Assembly: GCF_963082655.1 (NCBI RefSeq)
Contig: NC_081554.1
Location: 41,252,354 to 41,316,353, forward strand
From: Stomoxys calcitrans
Lineage: Eukaryota; Arthropoda; Insecta; Diptera; Muscidae
Direction of reading: 5' to 3'
Length of the DNA stretch: 64,000 nucleotides
A program made the position numbers and the translations under genes. Within the stretch, counting starts at the first letter, position 1; the number at the start of each line of letters is the position of its first letter. Below, piece after piece: positions 1 through 10,889 of the stretch. The notes below the pieces were generated by a model. It ran no database searches and was not told the DNA's origin. It saw nothing but the letters and a program-made list of their open reading frames with translations.

Positions 1-276
1 AGTCCATGGTGAAGAAGAGGAGTTGGAGACTGTATAGTACATTAGTTTGATTGCCCCGCAATTGCGAGGGAAGACGCAGGATTATAAGTGAACACCTCAT
101 TCCCTGCCTGGATACCCTCTAGGCGCTTAGCCCTCTCGTCTTTCTGTGCCCCGTAGCAAGACCACCGTGTCGCAGAGTTTAACATGTCCATATATGACGT
201 GTTTGACGATCGCCTGAGTTCTAATCCCGATGAAACACCAAAAGAAATGTTGTGTTCTTTGTCTGTCTCGTACCGA

Positions 277-810
277 GGCCACCGTATCACAGAGGACAAC
301 ATGTCTGACTAAAACGCCAAAAGTCCCCCGGCACGGGTTAGCTTTGGTGTTCATTGCTATCACGAGAAGCTTTGCTGCGAGCTACCACAAGTTGCGGACA
401 GTGGAATGTTTCATTTGGAGAAGCTGCAACGGCAGTCGGGTGCAATCAGCGGTACCGAGCGGAGAATCTCAGTGAGAGGCCGGGCGCCAAACGCTATTGC
501 ACAAATACAGTTGCTCGATATGACAAGACGAGTTATGGGCGCCTTTAAATAACCAATGGCCACCGAGTTCCCGCGGCGATCGGTCCTTTGGACCGGAACG
601 AACCTACAGGAGCTTGACGAGGTTCGCCACCTCCACATGAAAATGTGGTTACAACAACAACAACGCCAAAAGCCCGGGCTCAAATCCCGGCGAGAACATC
701 AGAAAAAAATCCACTGATGCTAGTGACATATGTGAGGTATCGACCAAGTCAATGTTCACTACGAATTGGTGTCGTTATGCGGCACACCATTCAGACACTA
801 TTAAGTCGCT
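277..810 (+). repeat. tRNA-derived SINE copy, split by a second SINE
   Basis: The head at 277-323 resembles the tRNA-like start of the SINE seen better at 5265-5561 (a GGCCACCGTATCACAGAGG-type start). The body resumes at 673 with a box-B-like stretch (CTCAAATCCCGG) and the GAGAACATCAGAAAAAA segment. Later pieces match the SINE body loosely. The two halves are separated by the insertion at 324-661. The copy is diverged, so its 3' end is approximate. A further diverged head-like stretch sits at about 160-235. Confidence 0.65.
324..661 (+). repeat. (CAA)n-tailed SINE-like element, family S1, complete insertion
   Basis: This 338-bp element ends in an ACAACAACAA tail and is flanked by an 11-bp direct repeat, AACGCCAAAAG (313-323 and 662-672), which is the signature of target-primed retroposition. 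Related copies lie near 10425-10750, 31375-31680, 35790-36135, 49105-49468 and, reversed, 42478-42770. No long ORF is conserved between copies. I do not recognise an established family name. The 5' part lacks about 40 bp present in the 49105 copy. Confidence 0.75.
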
Positions 811-887
811 TATAATTAAAAAATTAAAAAAAAAACTTGTGTACGTGAAATAGGTTTGTTTGACAGATTTCCTTTATAGCAAATTTT

Positions 888-1179
888 GCCCATGAACTTT
901 CCGCTAAGGAACAGGCGCGAACTTCTTACATACCAATGAGTGCAGTCCGATTCAAGTTTAAGTTTAATGATAAGGGGCTTCCTTTTATTAGCCGAGTTCG
1001 AACGGTGTGCCGAACATGCGACACATCTTTGGAGAGAAGTTTTTACATGCCAAAGTACCTCACAAATGTTGTCAGCATTAAAAGGGGAAAACCACCGGTG
1101 AAAATTTTTTTCTGATGTTCTCGCCAAGATTCGAATCACCGTCATAGACGGACATGCTAACCTCTACGCTACGGTAGCC
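888..1179 (-). repeat. tRNA-derived SINE, full-length but degraded
   Basis: Read on the minus strand, it begins at 1179 with GGCTACCGTAGCGTAGAGG (box A region). A mutated box B follows near 1130, and then the common SINE body, including the AAACTTCTCTCCAAAGATG segment. It is the same family as 5265-5561, 38600-38770 and 42085-42230. It is not a tRNA gene, because the tRNA fold is followed by a long unrelated body and the anticodon region is not conserved. Confidence 0.8.
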
Positions 1180-1317
1180 TTCCATTATAGAACTGTCAAA
1201 TTAATCAATTTTAAGGCTTCATCAAGTTTTGTATATACATCCGTTTAACTTTAATTGGGCTGCACTCATTGATATGAGAGAAGTATCACCTGTTTCTCAA
1301 TGGAATGTTCATGTATA

Positions 1318-1336
1318 ATCACGGTCACCGTGATTT
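1318..1336. repeat. short perfect inverted repeat
   Basis: AATCACGGT and ACCGTGATT form 9-bp arms around a single C. The repeat lies just 3' of the SINE copy. No function is assigned. The stretch 1390-1550 after it contains another short piece ending in TACAACAACAACG, consistent with the tail of a (CAA)n-tailed element. Confidence 0.5.
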
Positions 1337-1586
1337 AAAAAAAAAATTTAAAACCTCTTTCTGCATTCGTCGTCCCATTTTTTCTTTTTCCCTCTTCTAC
1401 GGCGAAAACATTAAGTTCTCCATGTGAAGAGGTTAGCTATCGAGGTGCCGGGTGCCGTTCAATCTTAATCCAACTATAGAACGGGAACCTGCTAAAGACG
1501 CTATGCCCACATGCAAGTATGTGGGTACAACAACAACGTAGATCTCTCATCGCTGCAAAATAAGCCAAATTCAGAAGATTTATATT

Positions 1587-1711
1587 TTAAACCCCGTTTA
1601 CACTGCACATTAAATCCGGATTTAACGGCTCGATCATCTCTTTTCCCTTTATAAAATCAGCTGATGAAAGCCTTAAATCCGGATTTAATGAGCAGTGTAA
1701 ACAGGGTTTAA
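1587..1711. mobile_element. palindromic MITE, family P, copy 1
   Basis: This 125-bp element has long terminal inverted repeats. The left arm starts TTAAACCCCGTTTACACTGC and the right arm ends with GCAGTGTAAACAGGGTTTAA, and both are followed inwards by ATTAAATCCGGATTTAA-like sequence. Two more copies lie at 6059-6179 and 56094-56215. There is no coding capacity. TTAA at both ends might mean a piggyBac-type TTAA target, but the other copies do not keep it, so the superfamily is open. Confidence 0.8.
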
Positions 1712-2056
1712 GAGAAGGTATATTTTGTGTAACAAATCATCTTATCCCTCGACTTTGCTAAAGAAAAATATCATACATTTTGTCGCTCTCATCTCTTGAA
1801 TGTGCTGGAATTTTGTTCTAATTGTGTTAATGCACCATTAAATTTTCTTAAGAATAAAAATACAACGCTGCTTCACCATTTTATATGTTTGACAGCTGTC
1901 ACACTTTTTATTGCACCCAGTTTTCTTTTTATTATCAGCAGCAACTAAAAGTATACTTCACTTTTTTCCAACAAAAATTTTGTTAAATAGTCATACAACG
2001 GCTATCCTTCCGCGTAAAATTTAAAACTATTAAAATATTCAAAAGAATTGCACAAA
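1712..2056 (+). promoter_or_regulatory. probable PICK1 upstream region
   Basis: About 345 bp of AT-rich unique-looking sequence lies between the MITE and the first PICK1 start codon. No clear TATA box or initiator could be fixed by eye. It probably holds the 5' UTR and core promoter of the transcript that begins with exon 1a, judged by position only. Confidence 0.35.
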
Positions 2057-5000
2057 ATGTTAACCGACACAGATGATGATTTCTTCTTTGAGGAAGATAA
2101 AATGTAAGTTTGTTTCTGCCCACTATCTACGCCAAAATTTCAAGAGTAGTACACAACATATGTTGAATGTTTCTTCGTATTTTCGTTTCGTGGTATTGTT
2201 ATGATTGTTCCCACGTTCATTTGGGGGTTGCTGGCTACAGCAGCAGCGAATTACGTTACGATGAGGTGGTCATGCCATGAGTGGGGTACTTCGATGTAGT
2301 TCTCTTTGCATTACTATCACATTCGTCGCTCATTTTCATTTTGTATATGGTTGCTGTTACTAATCGATAATTCCCAAAAAAAAAAAACAAATTTTTATAC
2401 AAGACCGACCAACTTTTCTTATTCATCGCTGTACATTGTTTGTAATTATTTGTTAAAAAAAAAAGAATTAAAAATTGATAAATTTATACGTAACAAAGAA
2501 GTTCAAAAGTTCGCAATGGAAGACAATACACCTTTATTACCAATAGAGGCCTTATCGTAAGTACTTGTTTTCTTACATGAGTTGTTTCCCACTGATTCAT
2601 GGCAAAAACGTTGAAAAGTGTAATAGCAAAAATAGAAACGATTTAACCTACATTAATCCGTGTTCTTTCATAAAGCTTTGATATAACACCAATTTCTGCA
2701 AGTCCAAAGGAGTCGTCGAACCCAAAGACAAATACGGGTTTATTAATAACACTCGAAGAATCAAACAACACAACAATTGTGGAACCCGAGACTAATACGG
2801 ATGAATTACTAACGCTTATATGCGAAGAGACAGCTGACAACAAATCTGATGAAGATGCAGTTGCTGGTGCTGCTGCTGTGGAAGCATCCTGCAATTTGGT
2901 CGATGACAATATGTTATCAGACGATGTAACAGCTACCGTTGTTTACACGGCTGCCTCCTACGAATCGGACAAATTTTACGACAGTTTATCTAAACAGAAA
3001 TTCGAATTAGAACGATTGTAAGTCCTCCAGAATCAATATCGAACTACATGAAAATGTCACTAACATATATCTATATGCTAGTTTTTAGTCTGTATTTACT
3101 GCTCCTTGTGCTCCCTTTGGAATAGTGATTATAGTATTAGCTAGTTCCCCAACCCATACTATCTCTTATTAATAGCACAATGATAGAATAGAATACTTTG
3201 AGAAAGTTGAAGGAGCTGCCCAAAGAGTTATTGTATATCGGTAAATCGACAAAAGTAGATTTACATTGTAGATCATGATGATCTAATGGTAGGACTAAAA
3301 CCATGTAACCAGTTAACTTGGAGGTTAAGGTCGAAGTGCTAACCTAATTTATATACACTTTAATAATTCAGTTCGTCGTAATAGTTTAGTACTCAAAGAC
3401 TGCTGTCTCTTGCTTTAGTCAACTTCGAACATAATGTTGCATAAATTAAAGGAATGCACAAGCTGAATTGTATATATGCTGATTTTTATGATTCAATGAT
3501 AAGGGACCTCTTTTTTTTATCCGATCATTGATATCAGATTCGTGCTTTACTCCCAAAGACCTTCCATTTGAGATCCATATTGCTATGGTCGTAAATTTGT
3601 CATGTTTGGGTGGTGTTTTTGGGAAGGGGCGGCCCCCAAACACTGGGTCGCTCATTTAGATATCAGATTTGTATTCTACTCGCAAATACCTTTAATTTAA
3701 GTCCCATATTACCATGGTCGGTAAATATGTCCGATTTAGGGGGGGTTGGGGTGGTCCACCAAACACTTGGTCCGACAATTGGATATCAGATAAGTTTTCT
3801 AATCTTAAATACCTTTCATTTGAGTCCCATATTGTCGTGATTGGCCTTTATATATAATTGGTAGATTTTGGGGGTGGAGCGGCCCCCCTAGGTACCCCAT
3901 CCGAAATTAAGATGCCAATTTTTTGGTTTTAGGTTACTATAAGAGGGCACACAAAATTTCGCTTAATCGTACAAGATTAAGGTAAGGGGGATGTGATAAG
4001 GCAAAAGTACGTTTGCATTAGCTCGTCTGTACAATCTAGCTAGAAGACGACAGACTGGAACACAGGACACCTGTTTAAATGCCTAGCCAGACCCACTCAG
4101 CTCAGACTAAGATCCCTCTGTACATACTTCACCTTAGTCGCAGAGAGACAGACAAAAAATTTTAGACAGGACAACACCTAATCATATTATTGTTTTACAG
4201 TACTGTAGAGAAGACGAATAATAACATGAACCAAACCGCAAGCTGTAGGACGACACTGGAATAGTTAAAATACAAAGATTAGATTGGCTAGGTATTGTTG
4301 TCCAAATGATAGAAGATGCAACAAGTAAAACGTTAGTTGAGTAAGAATTAGCCGGAATGTGAGCAGTGTCGTTTGGCGTTTGTCGGTAGAGATACGTGTC
4401 TTCTTATGCTTTAGTAGATTCTTATCATGCTTACATTGAAAATTTTTGGTTCGATTATGGATTGCAACTCAACTTCAGTTGAGTTGCCAATAGTCAATTT
4501 TGTTATGGAAATGACAAAAATTGTCAACTTTTTACTATTTTTTATACCCACCACCATGGGATGGGGGTATACTAACATAGTCATTCTGCTTGTAACACCT
4601 CGAAATATTGATCTATATATATTCTTGATCGCCTCGACATTCTGAATTGATAAAGCCGTGTTCGTCCGTCCATCCGTCTGGCCGTAAAGCTGGCCGCTTC
4701 AAATTTTCCACAGATACTAAGTATTGACGTAAGTCGTTGGGGATTGCAAATGAGCCATATCCGTTCAGGTTTGGATAAAGCTTTCAAATAAACCGATCTC
4801 CCGACTTGATTTCTTGAGCCTTTACAAGCCGCAATTTTTGTCCGATTTGACTGAAATTTTCCAACAATTGTGCAAAAGTACGGTTTGGTTTAAATCGGTC
4901 AAGAACTTGATATAGCCCCCATGTAAACCGGTCTCTTGATCATCTTTGTCCTTAGAGCTTTAATTTTAGCTGGTTTGACAAAAGTTTAATTTATTTTTTA

Positions 5001-8000
5001 TAATTTTTTAGCAGAAACCATTGTGGTGGGTTCCCAAGATTCGGCCCGGATGAACTAAGCACGTACTTGTTATTTCATGATTTTATCTTCCGACAAAGCA
5101 ATTATAGTTGAGTTGCCATCCATAATCGACCCCTTGCACTTATGGCAACCGACGGTTGTTTAGAGTAGCAGTTGGACAAGGGTGTTCTATTGTAATAATA
5201 GTTGGATGTCTTCATTTGGTAGAAATTTATGAGATGGAGTGATCTTCTGGACCATCATAACGCAATGCAAAATTACAAATTTTCCCATGAACATTCCACT
5301 TCTCACAATGAGTGCAGTCCGATTCAAGTTTAAGCTCAATGATAAGGAGCCTCATTTTTTTATAGTCGAGTCCGAACGACGTGCCGCAGTGCGACACCTC
5401 TTTGGAGAGAAGTTTTACATGGCATAGCGTACCTCACAAATGTTGCCAGCATTAGGAGGGGAAAATCACCGCTGAAAATTTTTTCTGATGGTCTCGCCAG
5501 GATTCGAACCCAGTCGCTTAGCGTCATAGGCGGACATGCCAACCTCTGCGCTACCGTGGCCACAAAATGAGTTGCGTAAAAATCGTTGCGAAGAGTGCCT
5601 AAAATATCAGCACATGGAATGGATTTTTCAATGACATTCTAGAAGAGTGTTTCACGAATCATACGGACGATTGAAAAGCAATGAGTTGTAAGAGAATCTT
5701 ATATAGAGTTTCACAAACTTCCGCACACGTAATGGATTGCCCAATGATATCACAGAAGAGTGTTTCGCGACTCATAAGGAAGGCTAATTGCGTAAAAATC
5801 TTCAAGAAGATTGTTTTATTTATTGCGAGGACGAACGGGTAGGAAAAATGTTTGCAGGATTAATCAAGTAATTTGCGTGAGTTCATACTACTAATTATAC
5901 AAGAATGAGCAAACTATTTAAAAAGATTTGAATGTGTGTGTATGTGCCCTGACTTTTCTGCACATCACTTATATGTGTTGCCAGATTCGTATGCCGCTTG
6001 TTGATGCCAGATTCAAGTGTGGCAATAATGGTTACCCTAACAAGTTCATATGATTTCAAAACCCCGTTAACACCGCTCATTAAATCCGGATTTAAGGCTT
6101 TCGTCAGCTGATTTTATAAAGGGAAAACAGATGATAGAGCCATTAAATCCGAATTTAAATAGCAGTGTAAACGGGGTTTAAAACTATAGAAAACTCCAAA
6201 CTCATCTGGTAGATAAATAAATTTTTAACATACGCAAGTTGATAAATTCGATAGAACGATTATGGATGAAGAAATGAAGTGATTGAAACAAACCCACATA
6301 TTTTTCCTGAAAACAGTACATATAATCATATCCCTAAAGCAGGGTACTCTGTGTTTGTATGTGAAAAACTTCAACAAAATATCTTAATTTACCTAAACAT
6401 ATTTACGGCAAATTTTTTGCACCAACACAATCATGCCTTCATATTACACTAGTGCCTAATTACTATTTTAAAGTCATTAGCCTAAAAAATATTTTAATTT
6501 TTCACACATTTTTCATTTGCAATTTTTTTTATATGGAGTTCGACAGTTGGTCATGTGAAAAGCCGAATAGAGTACCAACCCTAATAACAAAAATTATACA
6601 AAAATCCCAGCAATATTTAAAAAGATGTACCTTTAAAGTATTTTTTACTAATAACTATTTTCTTTGCTTTAATACAGGGGCATGACGGTCAGCACAAAAT
6701 CTGTGGTCGTTGTTAAAGATGACACCAATCTCATAGGCATAAGCATTGGCGGTGGAGCACCCTTATGTCCTTGCTTGTATATTGTGCAGGTAAGTAACAT
6801 TCATACAAGATTATGAATACATATGTCATAATACATATCACCTAAATACCCATTACCAGGTTTTTGATGGCACACCGGCAGCCCGCGGAGGTTCTCTTGA
6901 AAGTGGCGATGAATTGCTGGCTATTAATAGTACTAGTGTAAAGGGAAAAACCAAAGTACAAGTGGCTAAGATGATACAAGCTGCTAGTCAACAAGTAACC
7001 ATACACTACAATAAGCTACACGCTGATCCGGAAAGAGGAAAATCATTGGACATTATCCTAAAAAAGCTAAAGCATCGCATTGTTGACAATATGTCCAGCA
7101 ATACTGCCGATACTTTGGGTTTATCAAGAGCCATACTTTGTAATGACTCCTTGGTCAAACGCCTTGAGGAGCTGGAAGGCACGGAAATGATGTACAAGGG
7201 CATGGTTGACCATGCCCGTCGTATGCTCAAAGCTTATTATGATCTACTGCAGACGTATCGTGCCTTTGGCGATTGTTTTATGAAAATCAGCACAAGAGAA
7301 CCTCAGATGAGAGCATCGGAAGCATTTCGCATCTTTGGGGAGTTTCATCGCAATTTAGAGAAGGACGGTCTGAGCATTATTAAAAAAATTAAACCCATAC
7401 TGGATGACTTGGGGACGTATCTGCACAAAGCTATACCAGATACAAAGTTAACAGTTAAACGCTACATGGATGCCAAATTTACCTATTTATCCTATTGTTT
7501 AAAAGTCAAAGAAATGGATGACGAAGAGCATGGCTTCGCCTCAATACAAGAGCCTCTCTATCGCGTTGAAACAGGAAATTATGAATATCGTTTGATTTTA
7601 CGATGCCGTCAGGATGCTCGGGCAAAGTTTGCTAAACTGAGAACAGACGTTTTGGAAAAAATGGAACTTCTGGAATGTAAACATGCAAATGATTTGACCA
7701 AGCAATTGCGTAGTCTTTTAGACTGTATGGCTGAACTTAATAGATCTATAGTGGAACGTATGGAGGCTTTACCCCACCTATTTCCAATCGAGGTTGATTT
7801 TAAAGAAACAGATTTTCAATACAAATCAAAAATTCTGGAACCCCAAAAAATGGACGATGAAGAAGAGGAAGCAGCACAACAACAAATGCAGGGAAAGAAT
7901 AAATCATCCAATAATAATGGAGACGTCGTATGTGGTTTGGAAGCTGTAGAGACGCCAGCTCAAATAATAAATGTTCCATCCAATGCTCAGGAACAAGAAG

Positions 8001-8290
8001 CTCTATTACTAACAGACAATACAAAAGACAGTCTTCTGTCAGCCGAAAACCCGTCTTCAATTAAAAACGAAAAACTATTAAAAGATTTAGGCCTCTTAGG
8101 TATCGATTTAAGTACTTCTCTTTCACACCTTTCTCTAGACAACAAACAAAATGCCACTTCTTCCAATGGTGCTCATGATTTTGATTTATTTATTAACCAG
8201 AAGGCTACGACATCTGTGGATAGTAAGAATCAATTGGAAAAGGATCTAATGGCCTGTAATGCTTTTGAAACAGATTTGTTGTTGCAATAA
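2057..8290 (+). CDS. PICK1: PICK1 homologue, PDZ-BAR scaffold protein (whole gene)
   Basis: The spliced coding exons are 2057-2103, 6678-6789 and 6860-8290, giving 529 residues (isoform A). Junctions are canonical: AAAAT|gtaagt, acag|GGGC, GTGCAG|gtaagt and accag|GTTT, with phases 2 and 0. The PDZ domain (about residues 19-105) contains the ligand loop IGISIGGG, a K-D pair just upstream (K29, D30) matching the pair known to matter in mammalian PICK1, and the conserved CPC motif before LYIV. The BAR/arfaptin-like domain covers roughly residues 150-365, with strong family matches such as NMSSNTADTLGLSRAILCND and LKVKEMDDEEHG. An acidic DDEEEEAAQQQ stretch and a longer, low-complexity C-terminus follow. 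The family binds C-termini of receptors, transporters and PKC, and curves membranes during trafficking. AATAAA signals lie at 8443 and 8573. A second N-terminus is described separately. Identification is very secure. Confidence 0.96.
2516..3017 (+). CDS. PICK1: alternative 5' coding exons of PICK1 (isoform B)
   Basis: Exon 1b is 2516-2556 (ATG at 2516, donor TTATC|gtaagt) and exon 2b is 2676-3017 (acceptor ttcataaag, donor CGATT|gtaagt). Exon 1b ends in phase 2 and joins 2b in frame. Exon 2b also ends in phase 2, exactly as exon 1a does, so both feed the same acceptor at 6678. The product replaces the 15-residue acidic start of isoform A with about 127 residues rich in Ser, Thr, Asp and Glu (predicted 641 residues in all). 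It has no recognisable domain and looks intrinsically disordered. The exon ends with LERLG where isoform A has EDKMG. An upstream in-frame extension without a stop exists, but ATG 2516 in GCAATGG context is the likely start. This is inferred from splice logic, with no transcript seen. Confidence 0.75.
3018..4540. repeat. repeat-rich part of PICK1 intron 1
   Basis: Unique-looking AT-rich sequence runs to about 3500. At 3525-3960 lie three diverged modules built around ATATCAGAT...AAATACCTTT...CCCATATTG...TGGTC, the same modular repeat as 19080-19800. At about 4240-4360, plus-strand sequence resembles the C-terminal tail of an RTE-like reverse transcriptase (KIQRL-like then WLG) but is riddled with stops. 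Nothing coding was found. Confidence 0.6.
4541..5072 (+). mobile_element. DINE-1/Helentron-like non-autonomous element (short copy)
   Basis: The left end is TTATACCCACCACCATGGG followed by GGGGGTATACTAA. A GTCC/GTCY microsatellite lies near 4663-4680. One or two CTCCCGACTTGATTTCTTGAGCC modules follow. The right end is GGTGGGTTCCCAAGATTCGG, then CCCGGATGAACT, close to the hairpin seen intact at 17651-17665. Layout (terminal block, GTCY microsatellite, central tandem modules, 3' hairpin) matches what is known for DINE-1-type elements of flies. It lies in PICK1 intron 1. Confidence 0.65.
5265..5561 (-). repeat. tRNA-derived SINE, best-preserved copy
   Basis: Minus strand from 5561: tRNA-like head with box A TAGCGCAGAGGT (complement of 5542-5553) and an exact box B GGTTCGAATCC (complement of 5500-5510), then about 220 bp of family body. 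RNA polymerase III promoters of this kind drive SINE transcription. The copy lies in PICK1 intron 1, antisense to the gene. An intact A and B box makes it the copy most likely to be transcribed. Confidence 0.85.
5567..5830 (+). repeat. two-copy imperfect tandem repeat, period about 113 bp
   Basis: The segments starting AATGGATTTTTCAATGACAT (5618) and AATGGATTGCCCAATGATAT (5731) are followed by matching GAAGAGTGTTTC and GACTCATA-like stretches, each preceded by TTGCGTAAAAATC-like sequence. Noncoding, in PICK1 intron 1. Confidence 0.55.
6059..6179. mobile_element. palindromic MITE, family P, copy 2
   Basis: The terminal inverted repeats are AAACCCCGTTAACACCGCTC and its near complement ending ACGGGGTTT. 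The centre contains GTCAGCTGATTTTATAAAGG, which is reverse-oriented in copy 1. Located in PICK1 intron 1, about 500 bp before the shared exon. Confidence 0.8.
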
Positions 8291-9384
8291 AACGTTAAAG
8301 TGTATGACAAAAATCAAAAATGAGTACCAGGAAAGATACCTTCTGTCATCTATGATGATTCTATACAATTCGTCCTCAATCACGAAAAGAACGAGTAGCT
8401 AGCAAAGAAACCACTATAATTAAACAAAAAAATGAATGTTTGAATAAAGGAACGCATGGCATGACTTAAGTAATTCTCCGGCTTGAGTTTCTACAGACGT
8501 TTTCGAACTATGTACATAAATATAGTGTCTACATACTGGTTTAATTTATATACAGCAAACATTCGATGTGTTAATAAAGTATACAATATATATGTTTATG
8601 CATTTAATGACGGATATCCTGCTGCCATGGATTTTTGGTCTTCCCCTTTTGCGCGTACACCATGTTTAGCTTCAAAGTACTTTTTCAGTAAAGCTTCTTC
8701 ATTCATTTTTGTATTTTGATACGTTAAATTATGCTAACGTCGTAGTGCAGCTTGTGGTTATATAAAGCTGGTATACTCCATCAATCAATATTTTTTCAAA
8801 GAATCTTTCTCTCAAACACTCCATGTGCTACCTCCACCTTTTCTACAATAGCTTTATGAACCGAATCTATGTTCGCTCTTCGGATCGATCGTACATCTAA
8901 CGCGCTGGAAGAATGCCACGCATATATTACAACGAAATCAGTTTGGTTACTCACACCTTAATCGGGGGACAACCAATTTTACGATGTTGAAATTCAATGC
9001 TGTTAAATACCATGTATTTTTTTTTTTTTTTCGTTTGCCACGATCGACATCTCGTGAAGACTAAATTTTCCGACCGTCGGATTACATATATGAATTGGCA
9101 TAAAAGTCTCCTAGCATGATGTTAACGTCATATGCGGGACAGCGTCTATATGTGCTCTATTAGCGTTCATAAAATATATTTTTGTACATGGGCACATCTA
9201 AGATGTAAAAGAATTTAGCCTATATGCGAATTTTTGCTAATTTTTGAGCCCAAAATTCCATTTTGAACTTAGCTATATTCAAAAGGTAATAACGGTATTT
9301 TATGTCTATGAGTTTGAAAAGCCCAAAAACAAAATATTGAACCTAGGTGGCAACTCTATTTTTACAAATGATCTGGACAAACTG
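8291..9384. other. PICK1 3' UTR and intergenic sequence
   Basis: Two AATAAA signals (8443-8448, 8573-8578) mark probable PICK1 3' ends. The rest to 9384 is AT-rich with a poly-T run near 9020. Apart from the small minus-strand ORF at 8596-8706, nothing is recognisable. Confidence 0.5.
8596..8706 (-). CDS. small ORF of 36 codons, unknown
   Basis: An ATG-started minus-strand ORF begins MNEEALLKKYFEAKHGVRAK and ends GYPSLNA before TAA. It is charged and non-repetitive, with good composition for coding (balanced residues, no homopolymer), and the ATG sits in ACAAAAATG context, a favourable fly start. It runs antisense across the distal PICK1 3' UTR. I do not recognise the protein. It could be a genuine small peptide gene, the last exon of an unseen gene, or chance. 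Confidence 0.3.
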   Translation of the reverse strand: MNEEALLKKYFEAKHGVRAKGEDQKSMAAGYPSLNA

Positions 9385-10010
9385 CCTTTAGTTGTTGGTC
9401 CTTTAGTTGGAGGTAATAACAGATATTATCGTAAAACATGTCAGCCAAATCGGATACGAATTGCGTCATCTAGGGGCTAAAGAAGTATAATCGGGAGATC
9501 AGTTTATGTGGGAGCAATATCAGGTTCTGGACCGATTTGAACCATATTTGGCGTGGATGTCGGCGGTAATAGGAGACTTCAATGAAAAATTTTAGACAAG
9601 CGTCGTTTTTTTTGCCCTCATAGTCGCTGGTTCAAAACTTAAAGAGTCCTAGCTGGTTCCTGGGATTTGTTGCCCCTAAAATCCTTCATTGGGCCCATAG
9701 TGCACCAGAATAAATCTGGAGATAAGCAGGCCTGTTCTTCTTTTTGAAAACGCAAAACGAAAGATTTTCTTTTGACTTATCTTTTTAGGTGGAGACACGA
9801 CAACAGACATGAACCAACTTAGAGGAGTGGTATTGAAAACAATTAAGGTTTTTGTAAGTAGCACGGAATTCCTAACTTAAAATTTTCTTTTTAGAGGCTA
9901 CTTTATATTTTTTAGAGCGCACAACAAGCCGATAACTTAAGTTTATGTCCATAGTGTGGCACGGGGCGGATTAATATCTGCACCCTCTTTTCAACCTAAC
10001 CTAACCTTTT
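9385..10010 (+). repeat. DINE-like module followed by LINE family A 3' end
   Basis: At 9385-9600 is one inverted DINE-type module (CGGGAGATCAGTTTATGTGG, GGACCGATTTGAACCATATT). From about 9787, GACATGAACCAACTTAGAGG begins the 3' end also present after 25100 and 35690. It runs through AGCGCACAACAAGCCGAT to CTGCACCCTCTTTTCAACC, then CTAACCTAACC. This is the 3' UTR of a non-LTR element whose coding remnants lie at 24300-26200 and 34775-35780. Confidence 0.6.
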
Positions 10011-10067
10011 ATCTGCAAACCTTGTACATCGATGTTGGATTGCATACTCTTATCAAACTTCCATCCC

Positions 10068-10152
10068 ATGGCAGGCGGTTGTGCGTACCGGATTGACCCC
10101 ATGAATTCCTTCATCGGCAAGGGCTGTACAACACTGCTACAACAACAACAAA
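10068..10152 (+). repeat. (CAA)n-tailed short repeat, family S2
   Basis: A short unit, GCGGTTGTGCGTACCGGATT followed by GACCCCATGAATTCCTTCAT and GCAAGGGCTG, ends CACTGCTACAACAACAACAA. Relatives lie near 40400-40510, 41990-42085, 45600-45700, 45885-45985 and 49510-49580, with reversed pieces near 10815-10875 and 51235-51300. It may be the 3' or 5' end of a larger LINE rather than an independent SINE. Confidence 0.6.
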
Positions 10153-10424
10153 CTTCTATATAGTAAAAAAACCCTCAATTGATTTTTAAACTTACCAGAT
10201 AAAAACTTTGAAAATATAGGCAAAAGATTTTTTGCGTTTTGCAACAGGCCTGAAAGTGTTTCAATTTCCGACTAACCTTAAATACCCTCTGGCAAATTCA
10301 TGTTTTGTATCTTGGCAGCTATAGTAGAGTGCGTGACACTTCGGTGTTGTTGTAATGCCTCTTTCAATAAAATGGATATAACGAAAACCAATTTAAGCAT
10401 CACAAAGGCTGAAAATTGGAGGTG

Positions 10425-10750
10425 CGATCTATGTGGTGTTCATTGCCGTCATGAGAAGCTTAGCGGCGTGCTGCCAGTCGCATTCACAAGCGGTTAGTGG
10501 AATGCTGCAACGGCAGTCGCGAACAATCAGCGGTATCGAGCGGAGAGTCTCAGTAAGAGACGGGCGGCACCGGCTCTTACATAAATAATGTGTGCCTATG
10601 ACATAAGATATGACAAGGCGAGTTAATGGCGCCTTTAAATAACCAATGATCACCCCGTTCCCACTGCGATCGGTCCTTTGAACCGGAGCGGGCTTGCTCA
10701 TCTACAGGAGCTTGACGAGGATCGCCACCTCTACATGCAACAACAACAAC
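10425..10750 (+). repeat. (CAA)n-tailed SINE-like element, family S1
   Basis: It begins around GGTGCGATCTATGTGGTGTT and ends CACCTCTACATGCAACAACA, matching the complete copy at 324-661 over its length. A reversed fragment of family S2 follows at 10815-10890. Confidence 0.7.
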
Positions 10751-10889
10751 CAATTTATAAAAACGACAACACATAATACACGACACTGCATTTTGCAAAA
10801 AGAAGTTAAAAAGAAGGTATGGTTGTTGTTTTTGTTGTAGCAGTATGTTTGTTGTAGCGGCACCCCTTGTCTAACATAAATGTGTAGTG

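Noticed and set aside
2306..2515. Upstream extension of the PICK1 isoform B frame
   Set aside because: No ATG before 2516 in frame, and the peptide is homopolymer-rich, so it is read as 5' UTR.
5490..5561. tRNA gene on the minus strand (perfect A and B boxes)
   Set aside because: The same head plus 220-bp body recurs at several loci with mutations in the stem and anticodon regions. It is a tRNA-derived SINE.
9998..10014. Interstitial telomeric repeat array
   Set aside because: Only two to three AACCT units, always at LINE 3' ends. Too short for an array and explained as a LINE tail.
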